Shown: one piece after another, positions 1-12,661 of the stretch
Position numbering within the stretch: the first letter of the stretch is position 1
Layout of the letters: every line of letters begins with the position of its first letter
NCBI GenBank assembly: GCA_945864455.1
Contig: CAMBBT010000003.1
Span: forward strand, 1 to 39,051
Source of the DNA: Polynucleobacter meluiroseus
Lineage (GTDB): Bacteria > Pseudomonadota > Gammaproteobacteria > Burkholderiales > Burkholderiaceae
Reading direction: 5' to 3'
Length of the DNA: 39,051 nt
The notes under the pieces: generated by a model
What the model was told of the DNA's origin: nothing
The model's database searches: none
The model's input: only the letters and a program-made list of their open reading frames with translations
Translations under genes and position numbers: made by a program

Positions 1-937
1 ATTGGGGAAACTGGGAGCCACTCACAAAAGCCATGCCCGATGGCGCAATCGAGGGCACCCACACGTGCAAGGGCTGCTCCAAGCCTGCCTTGGCCTGGCC
101 CTCACCAATTTTGGTGCCTAAGCCGTAATTGACGCCGTAGGTAATGACGGGCCACCCATAATTGAAACCCGAACGCATCACGTTGACCTCATCCCCACCC
201 TGCGGCCCGTGTTCGTGAGTCCATAATTCACCCGTTTGGGGATGCAGTGCAGCGCCCTGCATGTTGCGATTTCCCAAGGTCCATTTTTCTGTCAAGGCAC
301 CTACACGGTTGACAAAAGGGTTGTTGGCTGGAACTCGGCCATCGTCGTGGAGACGAATAACCGAACCCGCATGGTCGCTCAGTTTTTGAGCGCGGTCTTT
401 GTCGCCACGGTCACCCAAAGTCAGATAAAGAAAGCCAGCTTGGTCGAACACAATACGTCCACCGAAATGATGGCTTGAACGCGTTTTAGGCTGCATGCTG
501 AACAGCACCTGCACCTCGGTCATGCGGTGGTCTTGAAGCTTGCCTCTGGCCAGAGCCGTACCCCAACCGCCAGGCCCAGGCGCGTTGTAAGCCCAATAAA
601 TCCAGCCATTTTGAGCATATTGAGGGTGTAAGACCACATCAAACAAACCACCTTGGCCTTGTGGCACAACTTCAGGCAAACCATCAATCGGTTTGGGGTT
701 CAGTTTGAAATCATGACTCACTAAGCGTAAACGTCCCGCCCTTTCAGTGACCAGCATTCGACCGTCAGGCAAAAAAGCAATTGACCAAGGATTTTCAAGG
801 CCCGTCACCAAAGTGGCCACACGGAACGCGTGTTTTTCTGATTTGAAGACCGACGTCCCTTCCTGAGCCCAAGCGGGAAGACAGAATGCCATGCACATCA
901 GCAGGACATGGATTGATCGAACAAGTTGGACTTTCAT
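1..937 (-). CDS. PQQ-dependent aldose/glucose-sorbosone dehydrogenase family protein, secreted, truncated by window edge (C-terminus missing)
   Basis: Own reverse-strand translation from ATG at 937 (CAT at 935-937): MKVQLVRSIHVLLMCMAFCLPAWAQEGTSVFKSEKHAFRVATLVTGLENPWSIAFLPDGRMLVTERAGRLRLV...SSHHFGGRIVFDQAGFLYLTLGDRGD...GNRNMQGAALHPQTGELWTHEHGPQGGDEVN..., open to position 1. Signal peptide-like N-terminus and typical YliI/Asd-type motifs (ENPWSIAFLPDG, EHGPQGGDE). Absent from the ORF track because it has no stop in the window. Confidence 0.9.
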   Translation of the reverse strand, partial: MKVQLVRSIHVLLMCMAFCLPAWAQEGTSVFKSEKHAFRVATLVTGLENPWSIAFLPDGRMLVTERAGRLRLVSHDFKLNPKPIDGLPEVVPQGQGGLFDVVLHPQYAQNGWIYWAYNAPGPGGWGTALARGKLQDHRMTEVQVLFSMQPKTRSSHHFGGRIVFDQAGFLYLTLGDRGDKDRAQKLSDHAGSVIRLHDDGRVPANNPFVNRVGALTEKWTLGNRNMQGAALHPQTGELWTHEHGPQGGDEVNVMRSGFNYGWPVITYGVNYGLGTKIGEGQAKAGLEQPLHVWVPSIAPSGMAFVSGSQFPQ

Positions 938-944
938 GAGACTT

Positions 945-2570
945 CTATTCCCACTCAATCGTTGCTGGCGGTTTTCCACTAATGTCATAAACCACTCGAT
1001 TGATACCACGCACTTCGTTGATGATGCGATTTGAAACTTTGCCCAATAACTCATGAGGTAAATGTGCCCAATGCGCAGTCATAAAATCTTGTGTTTGCAC
1101 TGCCCGCAGCGCCACGACGTACTCATAAGTTCTGCCATCCCCCATCACGCCAACAGATTTCACAGGCAGAAATACTGCAAAGGCCTGACTGGTTAAGTCA
1201 TACCAAGACTTTTGACTAGCTTCATCAATCGTATTGCGTAACTCTTCAATAAAGATGGCATCAGCGCGTTGCAAGAGATTTGCAAATTCTGCTTTAACCT
1301 CACCTAAGATACGAACACCAAGACCTGGCCCAGGAAATGGATGACGATACACCATCTCTCTTGGTAGACCTAATGCAACACCGAGCTCACGTACTTCATC
1401 TTTAAAGAGCTCACGGAGTGGTTCAAGTAATTTGAGATGCATATCTTCAGGCAAGCCTCCAACATTATGGTGACTCTTAATCGTATGCGCGCCCTTCTTG
1501 CCTTTGCCAGCAGACTCAATCACATCTGGGTAAATTGTTCCTTGTGCTAACCACTTGGCATTCTTTATCTTGCCAGATTCAGTTTGGAAAATTTCTACGA
1601 ACTCTTTACCGATAATCTTGCGCTTAGCTTCAGGGTCAGAAACGCCGGCCAATTGACCCATAAAGGTATCTTTAGCATCTACACGAATCACTTTAACGCC
1701 CAGATTACGGGCAAACATTTCCATTACCATATCGCCTTCATTTAATCGAAGGAGGCCGTGATCTACAAACACACAAGTCAGTTGATCACCAATGGCACGA
1801 TGAATGAGAGCAGCAGCAACGCTAGAGTCAACACCACCAGATAAACCCAGAATGACTTCCTCATCTCCAACCTGCTTGCGAATAGTATCGACAGCTTCAG
1901 CAATGTAATCACCCATCACCCAATCAGGCTTGCATTTGCAAATCTCATGCACGAAACGCTCAATGATTGCAGTACCCTGAATGGTATGAGTGACTTCTGG
2001 ATGGAACTGAAATGCATAGAAGCGACGCTCTTCATTTGCCATGCCTGCAATAGGACAAGAGTCAGTAGAAGCCATCAATTTAAATGAGGGTGGTAAGGTC
2101 GTTACTGAATCGCCATGACTCATCCAAACTTTGAGGATGCCATGACCCTCGCTAGTAGAAAAATCCTGAATGCCTTTGAGAAGATTGGTATGGCCATGAG
2201 CACGAACCTCAGAATAGCCAAACTCACGTGCCTTACCCAATGACTCAGCAGAAGCTACCGCACCACCTAATTGGGTTGCCATGGTTTGCATGCCATAGCA
2301 AATACCGAGAACAGGCATGCCTAGTTCAAAAACAATTTGAGGTGCGCGTGGACTACCAGATTCTGTTACTGAGCTTGGACCACCTGAAAGAATGATTCCC
2401 TTGCCGCCCTGCTCTTGAATAAATTTGCGTATGAATTCTGGATCGCAATCGTAGGGATGGATCTCCGAATAGACTCGTGCATCACGCACACGCCTAGCAA
2501 TTAATTGAGTTACTTGTGAGCCAAAGTCGATAATCAGTATTTTGTCGTGCACTAAAGAACCAGTCTTCAT
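945..2570 (-). CDS. guaA: GMP synthase (glutamine-hydrolysing)
   Basis: 541 aa; class I glutamine amidotransferase (GICYGMQ), PP-loop [11 protein letters not shown]-terminal GMP synthase domain ending PPATIEWE. Confidence 0.98.
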   Translation of the reverse strand: MKTGSLVHDKILIIDFGSQVTQLIARRVRDARVYSEIHPYDCDPEFIRKFIQEQGGKGIILSGGPSSVTESGSPRAPQIVFELGMPVLGICYGMQTMATQLGGAVASAESLGKAREFGYSEVRAHGHTNLLKGIQDFSTSEGHGILKVWMSHGDSVTTLPPSFKLMASTDSCPIAGMANEERRFYAFQFHPEVTHTIQGTAIIERFVHEICKCKPDWVMGDYIAEAVDTIRKQVGDEEVILGLSGGVDSSVAAALIHRAIGDQLTCVFVDHGLLRLNEGDMVMEMFARNLGVKVIRVDAKDTFMGQLAGVSDPEAKRKIIGKEFVEIFQTESGKIKNAKWLAQGTIYPDVIESAGKGKKGAHTIKSHHNVGGLPEDMHLKLLEPLRELFKDEVRELGVALGLPREMVYRHPFPGPGLGVRILGEVKAEFANLLQRADAIFIEELRNTIDEASQKSWYDLTSQAFAVFLPVKSVGVMGDGRTYEYVVALRAVQTQDFMTAHWAHLPHELLGKVSNRIINEVRGINRVVYDISGKPPATIEWE

Positions 2571-2577
2571 TTATTTT

Positions 2578-4050
<1,473 letters not shown>

Positions 4051-4067
4051 CTAGTCACAAAAACAGA

Positions 4068-4418
4068 TTATAGCCTCCTAGCCTTTCTTTTAGCTGCAGC
4101 AGCCTGGAATTTGGCATCCTGGTTCTGGTTAGCCTTCTTACGGCGGACGCTCTTAGGGTCAATTAAAAGCGGGGAATAGAGCTCTAAACGATCTCCAGAG
4201 TAAATGGGGCTATCCCAATCTTTACGCTTCCCAAAGACCCCAAAACAGCCTTTTCTGGCTAGGGCTGGGTCATCTTGCCCTGTAGCAATACCGGCCCTTA
4301 CCAAGGCTAGGCCCACCGTAGCAAGTTCACCCTCTTCAAGAATGAATTGGAATGGGCTCAGAACAGGGTCACCCTTTCTGGCATCACAGAGCAATAGATC
4401 TAAGCTGCGGCTAGCCAT
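4068..4418 (-). CDS. rnfH: RnfH/RatB family ubiquitin-like protein
   Basis: 116 aa; VGLALVRAGIATGQ..., FGVFGKRKDWDSPIYSGDRLELYSPLLIDPKSVRRKKA typical of RnfH; overlaps ratA by 8 bp. Confidence 0.88.
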   Translation of the reverse strand: MASRSLDLLLCDARKGDPVLSPFQFILEEGELATVGLALVRAGIATGQDDPALARKGCFGVFGKRKDWDSPIYSGDRLELYSPLLIDPKSVRRKKANQNQDAKFQAAAAKRKARRL

Positions 4419-4842
4419 CCAGATCCTCAGCTCTTTTCACAAAGCATTCGACAAAAGTGCCAGCAATATAGCTGAAAACTGGGCCAATAATCTTATCGAG
4501 AATGGCACTCTTGAATTCCCAATGCAGCTTAAATTCGACCTTACAGGCATCTTCACGCAAAGGAATGAAATTCCACTGCCCCGAAAAATGCTTAAAAGGG
4601 CCATCTACGAAGACCATATCAATCGTTTCTGGGCGGTGGTTGATATTGCGGGTATGAAAAAACTGATTTATCCCTTTGAAATGGATCTTAATTTTGGCGT
4701 CGAGGATGGTTTCCGTTTGTTCATAGATTTCGACCCCACCACACCAAGGGAGAAACTCGGGATAACGAGCTACATCAGTAACCAAGCCATACATTCGGTC
4801 GGCTGATTGGCCAATTAAAACGGTCTTGTTGACGTCTGCCAT
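4411..4842 (-). CDS. ratA: RatA-type START/polyketide cyclase-like protein (ribosome association toxin RatA)
   Basis: 143 aa; MADVNKTVLIGQSADRMYGLVTDVARYPEFLPWCGGVE...; located next to rnfH and divergent from smpB as in other proteobacteria. Confidence 0.9.
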   Translation of the reverse strand: MADVNKTVLIGQSADRMYGLVTDVARYPEFLPWCGGVEIYEQTETILDAKIKIHFKGINQFFHTRNINHRPETIDMVFVDGPFKHFSGQWNFIPLREDACKVEFKLHWEFKSAILDKIIGPVFSYIAGTFVECFVKRAEDLDG

Positions 4843-4867
4843 AATCGATCTTGGAAGCTAAATAACT

Positions 4868-5320
4868 ATGAGTATCGTCGATAACAAAAAAGCTTTCTTC
4901 GATTATTTTATCGAGGAACGCTTCGAGGCTGGGCTTGTACTGGAGGGCTGGGAAGTCAAAGCCATCCGCGCAGGTCGTGCGCACATCAAAGAAGCGTATG
5001 TCGTCATTCGCAAGGCGGAGCTTTTCCTGATTGGCTGCCATATCACCCCCCTGCTTTCTGCTTCCACTCATATTGTTCCTGACAGTACCCGCACCAGAAA
5101 ACTCCTTCTCAATGCCATTGAGATTCGCAAGCTCATCGGCAAGGTAGAGCAAAAGGGCTATACCTTAGTTCCACTGAACCTTCATTTTTCCAAAGGCAAT
5201 GTGAAGTGCGAAATTGGACTAGCCAGAGGTAAAAAGCAACATGACAAACGCGCTGCTACCAAAGAGCGTGAATGGGAAGTGCAAAAAGGTCGGATTGCTA
5301 GAGGCGATTTGAATGCCTAG
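4868..5320 (+). CDS. smpB: SsrA-binding protein SmpB
   Basis: 150 aa; [31 protein letters not shown]..., [32 protein letters not shown] Shine-Dalgarno-like sequence about 10 nt upstream. Confidence 0.98.
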   Translation: MSIVDNKKAFFDYFIEERFEAGLVLEGWEVKAIRAGRAHIKEAYVVIRKAELFLIGCHITPLLSASTHIVPDSTRTRKLLLNAIEIRKLIGKVEQKGYTLVPLNLHFSKGNVKCEIGLARGKKQHDKRAATKEREWEVQKGRIARGDLNA

Positions 5321-5332
5321 CACTTCTCAGAA

Positions 5333-5360
5333 AAAAGGCCTAGATTAATCTAGGCCTTTT
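5333..5360. terminator. Perfect palindromic bidirectional intrinsic terminator between convergent smpB and ppsA
   Basis: AAAAGGCCTAGATT/AATCTAGGCCTTTT, a perfect 28-bp inverted repeat with A/T-tracts at its ends, between two convergent stop codons. Confidence 0.88.
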
Positions 5361-5390
5361 GATGTGCTTCTAAAGTGCTTCTGAAGTGAT

Positions 5391-7796
5391 TTAGGTTTTT
5401 AAACTCTTACCTAGCATCTCCCAAGTTTCCACTACGCTATCTGGGTTTAATGAGATAGAAGTAATCCCCTTCTCTACCAACCAGCGTGCAAAGTCAGGGT
5501 GATCTGATGGGCCTTGGCCACAGATACCCACATACTTATTTTGTTTACGGCAAGCATCAATGGAGCGTGCAATCATGAACTCTACTGCTGGGTCCCGCTC
5601 ATCAAAATCAATTGCAAGTAACTCCATACCAGAGTCACGATCTAAACCCAGTGTTAACTGGGTCATATCGTTAGAGCCAATGGAAAAGCCATCGAAATAC
5701 TCCAAGAACTGATCAGCCAAAATCGCATTCGAAGGAATCTCACACATCATGATGAGACGCAAGCCATCGACACCGCGCTTAAGACCTAACTTCTCCATCA
5801 TCTCAATCACACGCTTAGCTTGATTAATCGTGCGTACAAACGGAATCATGATCTCAACGTTATCAAGACCCATCTCTTCACGTACACGCTTCATCGCTGC
5901 GCACTCTAGTGCAAAGGCTTCGCCAAAATCTGCAGATATATAGCGTGATGCACCACGGAAACCTAGCATTGGATTTTCTTCATCAGGCTCATAGCGTGAA
6001 CCACCAATTAACTTTTTATACTCATTCGACTTAAAGTCAGATAAGCGAACAATCACAGACTTTGGATAGAAAGCAGCTGCAATCGTTGCTACACCCTCAA
6101 CCAACTTATCTTCATAAAACTGACGTGGGCTGGCGTAACCGCGAGCTACGCTCTCTACGGCACGTTTGAGATCTGGATCTACATTCGGATACTCCAATAC
6201 GGCACGTGGATGCACGCCAATGTAGTTGTTGATAATGAATTCAAGACGGGCAAGACCTACACCCGCATTGGGAATTTGGCAAAAATCAAATGCCAACTGA
6301 GGGTTGCCAATGTTCATTGTGATCTTCACTGGAATCTCAGGCAATACTCCCCGAGATATCTCAGTGACTTCGGTTTCGATCAAGCCATCATAAATATGAC
6401 CCTCGTCACCTTCAGAACAAGAAACAGTCACCATCATGCCATCTTGCAAATGCTCAGTAGCATCGCTACAACCCACTACCGCAGGAACACCCAACTCACG
6501 TGCGATGATCGCTGCGTGGCAAGTACGTCCGCCACGATTAGTGACAATCGCAGAAGCGCGTTTCATCACTGGTTCCCAGTTCGGGTCAGTCATATCAGCA
6601 ACCAATACATCACCTGGCTGAACGCGATCCATCTCGCTAGGATCACGAATGATTCTGACGGGACCTGCGCCAATCTTCTGACCAATCGCACGACCTTTAG
6701 CCAAAACCTTTGAGCTACCTTTGAGCTTGTAGCGCATCTCGACTTGACCAGCAGCCTGACTCTTTACAGTCTCGGGGCGAGCCTGAAGGATATAGATACG
6801 GCCATCCTGACCATCTTTACCCCACTCGATATCCATTGGACGACCGTAGTGCTTTTCGATAATGACCGCGTATTTAGCCAACTCAGTGATATCTGCATCC
6901 TCCAAAGAAAAACGATTGCGCTTCTCTGGGGTGACATCAACTGTCTGCACTTTTTCAGCAGAACCTTTAGGCCCAAATTGCATCTGAATTAACTTAGAAC
7001 CTAAAGAGCGACGAATGATTGCTTTTTTATCTTGGGCTAGCGTAGTTTTAAATACATAAAACTCATCAGGGTTGACTGCACCCTGCACGACGGTCTCACC
7101 CAAGCCATAGCTTGAGGTAATAAAGACCACATCCTCAAAACCAGATTCAGTATCTAAGGTAAACATCACTCCAGCAGCACCCAAATCAGAACGCACCATC
7201 CGTTGAATACCCGCAGATAAAGCAACTTCAGCATGGGCAAAGCCTTTGTGAACCCGGTAAGAGATGGCGCGATCGTTATAAAGGGAAGCGAATACTTCAC
7301 GAATTTTCTTCAGAACATCGTCAATGCCCTCAACGTTCAAAAAGGTTTCTTGCTGGCCAGCAAAAGAGGCATCTGGCAAGTCTTCCGCAGTAGCAGATGA
7401 ACGCACAGCAAATGAGCCTTTACCAGAATCATCTAGAACTGCAAAAGCTTTACGAATTTCTTCATCTAACTTTGCCTGAAATGGTGCCGTTTCGATCCAT
7501 TTACGGATTTCAGCACCAGCTTGCGCTAATGCGCGAACATCATCAATATTCAAGTCTTCTAAACGCTTTTGAATCCGCTCAGTCAGATTATTGTGTTTCA
7601 GAAAGTCACGAAATGCTAAAGATGTGGTCGCAAAACCGGTTGGTACACGCACTCCTGTGGAAGCCAACTGAGAAATCATCTCGCCTAAGGAAGCATTCTT
7701 ACCTCCGACTGACTCAACATCAGTCATGCGGAGCTGCTCAAAAGGCAAAATATAGGCATCTGCCATACTGCTATTTTGTTGTTGTTGGTTGGACAT
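5391..7796 (-). CDS. ppsA: Phosphoenolpyruvate synthase
   Basis: 801 aa; [12 protein letters not shown]-terminus, [21 protein letters not shown] phosphohistidine domain, C-terminal [18 protein letters not shown] and [22 protein letters not shown]. Confidence 0.98.
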   Translation of the reverse strand: MSNQQQQNSSMADAYILPFEQLRMTDVESVGGKNASLGEMISQLASTGVRVPTGFATTSLAFRDFLKHNNLTERIQKRLEDLNIDDVRALAQAGAEIRKWIETAPFQAKLDEEIRKAFAVLDDSGKGSFAVRSSATAEDLPDASFAGQQETFLNVEGIDDVLKKIREVFASLYNDRAISYRVHKGFAHAEVALSAGIQRMVRSDLGAAGVMFTLDTESGFEDVVFITSSYGLGETVVQGAVNPDEFYVFKTTLAQDKKAIIRRSLGSKLIQMQFGPKGSAEKVQTVDVTPEKRNRFSLEDADITELAKYAVIIEKHYGRPMDIEWGKDGQDGRIYILQARPETVKSQAAGQVEMRYKLKGSSKVLAKGRAIGQKIGAGPVRIIRDPSEMDRVQPGDVLVADMTDPNWEPVMKRASAIVTNRGGRTCHAAIIARELGVPAVVGCSDATEHLQDGMMVTVSCSEGDEGHIYDGLIETEVTEISRGVLPEIPVKITMNIGNPQLAFDFCQIPNAGVGLARLEFIINNYIGVHPRAVLEYPNVDPDLKRAVESVARGYASPRQFYEDKLVEGVATIAAAFYPKSVIVRLSDFKSNEYKKLIGGSRYEPDEENPMLGFRGASRYISADFGEAFALECAAMKRVREEMGLDNVEIMIPFVRTINQAKRVIEMMEKLGLKRGVDGLRLIMMCEIPSNAILADQFLEYFDGFSIGSNDMTQLTLGLDRDSGMELLAIDFDERDPAVEFMIARSIDACRKQNKYVGICGQGPSDHPDFARWLVEKGITSISLNPDSVVETWEMLGKSLKT

Positions 7797-7900
7797 AAAA
7801 ACTCTCTAAGGGTAGGAAAACTGGTCGAGCGGCCACTCAAAATGGGGCATACTTCAATACATCCTATTGTAGTGCTGACCCTGACTTTTAAGCCAAAACC

Positions 7901-8728
7901 ATGTCTACCGAAACCCGTATAGTTTTCATTGTTTCTGATGGAACCGGCATCACCGCCGAGAACTTCAGCCAATCGATTCTGGCCCAATTTGAGGCCACTT
8001 TTAGACACATCCGCATTCCCTTTGTAGATAGCGTAGATAAGGCTCATGATGCTGTTAGTAGTATTAACCAAGCATCCAATAAGTACGGGTTGCAACCCAT
8101 TGTGTTCACCACTTTGGTGAACACTGAACTCAATACTATTGTCAGTAAAGCTAACGGCCTCATTTTGGATATGTTTCAAACCTTTGTGGCGCCCCTAGAA
8201 GCTGCACTTGGTATGAAATCTACCCATGCCATGAACCGCCTGCATCACAATGCGGATACCGAGGCTTACAAAAACCGTATCGAAGCTATCAACTACTCTC
8301 TAGCTCACGATGATGGGCAGTCAAATCAAAATCTGGTTGAAGCTGATGTCATCTTGGTTGGCATCTCGCGGGTTGGCAAAACCCCAACTAGCCTTTACTT
8401 AGCAATGCAATATGGGTTGAAGGCAGCAAACTACCCGCTGATTCCAGAAGACTTTGAGCGAGGGCATTTACCTAAAGACTTAATACCCTATCGCCAAAAG
8501 ATTTTTGGTCTCATGATTGATGCTGAGCGGCTTTCAGAAATTCGTAATGAACGACGTCCGGGCAGCAATTACGCCAAACTAGAAAACTGCCGCTACGAAA
8601 TTAATGAAGCGACTGCAATGATGAAAAAGCAATCTATCCCCTGGGTTTTAACCACGAGTAAATCGATTGAAGAGATTGCAACTACTGTATTGCAAGCCAT
8701 GAAATCAGATAAAACAATTCTAGGCTAG
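7901..8728 (+). CDS. ppsR: Pyruvate, water dikinase regulatory protein (PEP synthase kinase/pyrophosphorylase, DUF299 family)
   Basis: 275 aa; FIVSDGTGITAENFSQSILAQF, VILVGISRVGKTPTSLYLAMQYGLKAANYPL P-loop; divergent from ppsA. Confidence 0.97.
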   Translation: MSTETRIVFIVSDGTGITAENFSQSILAQFEATFRHIRIPFVDSVDKAHDAVSSINQASNKYGLQPIVFTTLVNTELNTIVSKANGLILDMFQTFVAPLEAALGMKSTHAMNRLHHNADTEAYKNRIEAINYSLAHDDGQSNQNLVEADVILVGISRVGKTPTSLYLAMQYGLKAANYPLIPEDFERGHLPKDLIPYRQKIFGLMIDAERLSEIRNERRPGSNYAKLENCRYEINEATAMMKKQSIPWVLTTSKSIEEIATTVLQAMKSDKTILG

Positions 8729-8736
8729 TTTTTAAC

Positions 8737-9561
8737 TTAACTGCGCCTGACGCGAAGCGTCTCAAAGAGACATACTGCTGCTGCAGTTGAGACATTCAAT
8801 GACTCAACTCTGGCATCAATCGGGATTGATATTCCTTGGGCTTGTGCAAGCAAGTCTTCCGACACTCCCTGCCCTTCACTACCCATGATCCAAGCAACAG
8901 GATGCTGAAGTTTTTTTTGTAATGAGTAGATTTCACAATCAGCATCTGCTGTAGCGGCTAACATTGGTGCAGTCACTGCACTAAGTACTTGCTGATTTGA
9001 CCAACCTTCATATAGATCCAATAGGTGGTGTGAGCCCATGCCGGCCCGTAATACTTTGCTAGACCATAGGTGGGCACAACCCGTTGTAGCAATCACTTGA
9101 GTGAACCCTGCAGCAGCAGCAGTGCGCAAGATAGACCCCACATTGCCGGCGTCTTGAATGCGATCTAGGATGAGTACATCGCCAGGAAGAGTAGCGATTG
9201 ATTGTGGCGGAATTAAGCAAGATTTTGGCAGATCAAGCAGCCCGGCAATATGTGACGCATTTACTAACTCACTGAGTAAATCCCATAAAGCACTGTCAAG
9301 TTGATAAACTTTAGTGTCAGGACATATTTCTATATGCTCATATACAGCCTGTGAGACTTCTACATTCTGCAGGCCAATCTCTGAAGTCAATAAAGTACTT
9401 AAGGCAGGATCACCTACCCAGGTTTGCACTAGATGAATGCCCTCTAACAAGGCCCGACCACTCGCTAGCCTTGCCTTGTGACCCTTTGAGCCGGTAGCTT
9501 GAAGGTTGCGAATCTCTTTGAATAGAGGATTCTCTTTAGAAGTAATGAGGTCGAAGTTCAT
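8737..9561 (-). CDS. TrmH/SpoU family RNA 2'-O-methyltransferase
   Basis: 274 aa; LDRIQDAGNVGSILRTAAAAGFTQVIAT, WIMGSEGQGVSEDLL, IPIDARVESLNVSTAAAVCLFE: SpoU motifs 1-3. Confidence 0.95.
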   Translation of the reverse strand: MNFDLITSKENPLFKEIRNLQATGSKGHKARLASGRALLEGIHLVQTWVGDPALSTLLTSEIGLQNVEVSQAVYEHIEICPDTKVYQLDSALWDLLSELVNASHIAGLLDLPKSCLIPPQSIATLPGDVLILDRIQDAGNVGSILRTAAAAGFTQVIATTGCAHLWSSKVLRAGMGSHHLLDLYEGWSNQQVLSAVTAPMLAATADADCEIYSLQKKLQHPVAWIMGSEGQGVSEDLLAQAQGISIPIDARVESLNVSTAAAVCLFETLRVRRS

Positions 9562-9563
9562 GA

Positions 9564-10157
9564 CTAACTTGTAATACCCTCAAGAACTTTTCGAACAGGT
9601 GAAAAACTTCTGCGATGCTCATCGCAAGCACCAAATTCTTTGAGAGCGGCAAAGTGCGCTTCAGTTGGGTAACCCATATGCTGAGCAAATCCATACTGCG
9701 GATGGATTTTGTCTAATGCTTGCATCTGGCGATCGCGCGTTACTTTAGCGATGATAGATGCAGCTGAAATTGCTGGCTCTTTGGCATCCCCTTTGATAAT
9801 TGCTTCAGAGGGAATGGATAACTCAGGACACCGATTGCCATCTATCAGCGCTTTATCTGGCCAGGCACCTAATCGTATTGCTAAATCCTCAATAGCACGA
9901 CGCATTGCCAACATGGTAGCTTGCAGAATATTAATGTCATCAATCTCTGCGGGGCTGGCCTCGCCAATACCCCAGGCTTTAGCCCTCTCCATAATTTGTT
10001 CGTAGAGAAACTCACGACGTGCAGGAGTCAGCTTCTTAGAGTCTTTTAAGCCTGCGATAGGATTACTTGGGTCAAGTACTACTGCCCCTGCCACGACTGC
10101 CCCAACCAATGGGCCCCGCCCTGCCTCATCAACTCCGCAGATCCAGATCAGACTCAC
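9564..10157 (-). CDS. rnhB: Ribonuclease HII
   Basis: 197 aa; [40 protein letters not shown] start overlapping the lpxB stop by 4 bp. Confidence 0.97.
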   Translation of the reverse strand: MSLIWICGVDEAGRGPLVGAVVAGAVVLDPSNPIAGLKDSKKLTPARREFLYEQIMERAKAWGIGEASPAEIDDINILQATMLAMRRAIEDLAIRLGAWPDKALIDGNRCPELSIPSEAIIKGDAKEPAISAASIIAKVTRDRQMQALDKIHPQYGFAQHMGYPTEAHFAALKEFGACDEHRRSFSPVRKVLEGITS

Positions 10158-11359
10158 GACTGCACTCTTTTCTGGCGACTATTTTTAATCGTTTGAGCAA
10201 CTGCTTGTGCAACCAAGAGACCGGTTGGACGACGGAGCGTCTCATGCATTTGAGCAAACCGTACCTTGAGTTCGGTGACTTTATTGGGATGATTCAACCA
10301 GTCGATGAGAGCTTGGGCTAACTTTTCTGGGGTAGCATCATTTTGCAATAACTCTGGAACCACAAACTCACCACATAAAATATTCGGCAAACCTACATAA
10401 GGCAAATAACCCTGACGTTTCATGATTTGCGCAGTCAACCAAGGAACCTTATAAGAAATCACCATGGGTTTTTTCCATAACGCTGCTTGTAATGTGGCGG
10501 TACCACTAGCTATTAACACAACATCAGAAGCTTCCAATACTTCATCAGCCATTCCATCAAGCAATTGAATCTGAATATCAGGATTCAGCTTTTTAGCTTG
10601 AAGTAGAAGTTGCTCCAGCGGTTCACGTAATCGTGGTGTAGCTACCGGTATTAAAAAGTGGAGCTTCTGCCCTTTTAATTTCTCAGTTAGCAACTGCATC
10701 GTTTCAAAAAATACTGGGGCAATGAGCTCAATCTCTGAGACACGACTACCAGGCAACACTGCAATCACAATTCCATTAAGTGAATGACTCGAAAGTTTTA
10801 ATTCTTGTGCAATTTTTTCTCGCGCCTGATTGGCATTTGGCTCAGGTGGAATTTCACTTGCTAAGGGATGGCCAACATAAGTTGAAGCCACGCCTGCCCG
10901 ATCATAGATTTCAGTTTCGAAGGGAAAAATGCACAGCATGCGCTCAACAGCCTGAGATATTTTCTTAATACGCCCTGCTCTCCATGCCCAAATCGATGGT
11001 GAAACTAAATGTAAAGTTGGAATGCCTACTTTGCGCAAATGAAGCTCAACACCTAAATTAAAATCTGGGGCATCTACTCCTAAATACACATCTGGGCGCC
11101 CTTCACCTGTCAGATTTTGGATGAGCTCTTTACGGAGCTTCAAAATAGCAGGAAGCTGTTTGATTGCCTCAACATAGCCTCGAACACTCAAGGTCTCCAT
11201 CGGCCAATCGGAACGCATGCCCTGGGCTTTCATGCGGGGGCCACCGATACCATAAATTTCTAGTCTAGCCATATCTGGTATTTGATTCAATGCACTTAAC
11301 GCTGGCGCAGCAAGTAAATCACCAGAGGGTTCGCCGGCTACACAAGCTAACTTAGGCAA
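10154..11359 (-). CDS. lpxB: Lipid-A-disaccharide synthase
   Basis: 401 aa; [46 protein letters not shown]; lpxA neighbour. Confidence 0.97.
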   Translation of the reverse strand: MPKLACVAGEPSGDLLAAPALSALNQIPDMARLEIYGIGGPRMKAQGMRSDWPMETLSVRGYVEAIKQLPAILKLRKELIQNLTGEGRPDVYLGVDAPDFNLGVELHLRKVGIPTLHLVSPSIWAWRAGRIKKISQAVERMLCIFPFETEIYDRAGVASTYVGHPLASEIPPEPNANQAREKIAQELKLSSHSLNGIVIAVLPGSRVSEIELIAPVFFETMQLLTEKLKGQKLHFLIPVATPRLREPLEQLLLQAKKLNPDIQIQLLDGMADEVLEASDVVLIASGTATLQAALWKKPMVISYKVPWLTAQIMKRQGYLPYVGLPNILCGEFVVPELLQNDATPEKLAQALIDWLNHPNKVTELKVRFAQMHETLRRPTGLLVAQAVAQTIKNSRQKRVQS

Positions 11360-11368
11360 AGTAAAGCC

Positions 11369-12166
11369 TTACCGAATAATGCCGCGCGTAGAGGCGGCAA
11401 TGAAATCATGAAACTGGGCCAATTTTTCTGCAGTAGCAGCATCAGCTGCATGCGCAGCAACCATCTTCTGAATTTCTACCTTAGCATCCTCAAAACTGAG
11501 ACCGTCTTTGTAGAGAGACTTGTATGCCTGACGAAGTGCAGTAATCGTTTCTGTTGAAAATCCCCGGCGCTTGAGGCCCTCAACGTTAATTCCATGAGGG
11601 CCAGCCTTATCACCAGCTGCAATAACGAACGGTGGAATATCTTGCACCAGGATCGAACCACCACCCAACATGGCATGTTGCCCTACTCGTACAAACTGAT
11701 GTACGCCAGACATGCCACCCATAATGGCCCAGTCATCAACATGAACGTGGCCTGCAATTTGGGCATTACTAGAGAAGATTGTGTGATTGCCTATTTGGCA
11801 ATCATGAGCAATATGTACATAAGACATGATCCAGTTATCGCTTCCAAGACGAGTAATGCCTTCGTCCTGTGCTGTACCAGTGTGAATGGTTGTGAACTCA
11901 CGCACGGTATTGCGATCACCAATCATGAGTTGAGTAGGCTCGCCCCGATACTTCATATCTTGAGGTGCGCCACCAATCGAGGCAAAATGCGCAAAATTAT
12001 TTTCTTTACCGATAGTTGTATAGCCCTCAATCACCGTATGCGAGCCTACCTTAGTACCAGTACCAATCTTCACATGAGGGCCGATAACAGAATAAGGGCC
12101 AACCTCAACATCAGTAGCTAACTCAGCTTTGCTGTCAACTACGGCAGTTGCATGAATCCGAGTCAT
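11369..12166 (-). CDS. lpxA: UDP-N-acetylglucosamine acyltransferase
   Basis: 265 aa left-handed beta-helix hexapeptide repeats; [52 protein letters not shown]. Confidence 0.97.
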   Translation of the reverse strand: MTRIHATAVVDSKAELATDVEVGPYSVIGPHVKIGTGTKVGSHTVIEGYTTIGKENNFAHFASIGGAPQDMKYRGEPTQLMIGDRNTVREFTTIHTGTAQDEGITRLGSDNWIMSYVHIAHDCQIGNHTIFSSNAQIAGHVHVDDWAIMGGMSGVHQFVRVGQHAMLGGGSILVQDIPPFVIAAGDKAGPHGINVEGLKRRGFSTETITALRQAYKSLYKDGLSFEDAKVEIQKMVAAHAADAATAEKLAQFHDFIAASTRGIIR

Positions 12167-12615
12167 TACGCGCCTTTCGTACGAACCGCACAGGTAATAT
12201 TTGCTTCGGCAGCAATTTCACCATCTACAGTTGCCTGCACGGCAAACTTATAGATACCAGCACGCTCGCGTTCTAATTTGGCAGTCATGATGAGCTGGTC
12301 ACCTGGCAGAACTGGCCTTTTAAAGCGTGCATTATCAATACCGGCAAAATAATAAATTGCATCATCTGCGCGCTCCTCTGAAAAAGTCAGTAGTGCAGCA
12401 GTTTGTGCCAAAGCCTCAATAATGAGCACTCCCGGCATTACCGGAAAGTCTGGAAAATGTCCCTGAAAGAATGGCTCATTCATCGTGACGTTCTTTAACG
12501 CAGTAATAGATTCACGTGGCGTGATTTCGAGCACACGGTCTACTAGCAAAAATGGATAGCGATGCGGTAATAACTTCAGAATCTGATTGATATCGATCGC
12601 AATGGGCTTGCTCAT
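12166..12615 (-). CDS. fabZ: 3-hydroxyacyl-ACP dehydratase FabZ
   Basis: 149 aa; [44 protein letters not shown]. Confidence 0.98.
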   Translation of the reverse strand: MSKPIAIDINQILKLLPHRYPFLLVDRVLEITPRESITALKNVTMNEPFFQGHFPDFPVMPGVLIIEALAQTAALLTFSEERADDAIYYFAGIDNARFKRPVLPGDQLIMTAKLERERAGIYKFAVQATVDGEIAAEANITCAVRTKGA

Positions 12616-12661
12616 GGGGTGCCTACTTAAAAGTTAATATAAATTTAATAGCTGGTGGATC

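Noticed and set aside
236-478. 80-aa plus-strand ORF
   Set aside because: Antisense to the clear sugar dehydrogenase reading frame; no recognisable protein family.
4204-4806. 200-aa plus-strand ORF opposite rnfH and ratA
   Set aside because: Shadow ORF spanning two well-supported opposite-strand genes; composition looks like antisense translation and no domain is recognisable.
6210-6713. 167-aa plus-strand ORF opposite ppsA
   Set aside because: Antisense to a conserved enzyme; low-complexity, Thr/Asn/His-rich translation typical of a shadow frame.
7724-8179. 151-aa minus-strand ORF spanning the ppsA/ppsR intergenic region
   Set aside because: Overlaps both ppsA (other frame) and antisense ppsR, which are strongly supported; no family resemblance.
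8748-8762. GACGC-GAA-GCGTC inverted repeat near the 3' end of the SpoU gene as a terminator
   Set aside because: Short, inside the coding sequence, and no T-tract directly follows on either strand.
11594-12121. 175-aa plus-strand ORF opposite lpxA
   Set aside because: Antisense frame of hexapeptide-repeat lpxA; repeat periodicity produces open shadow frames.
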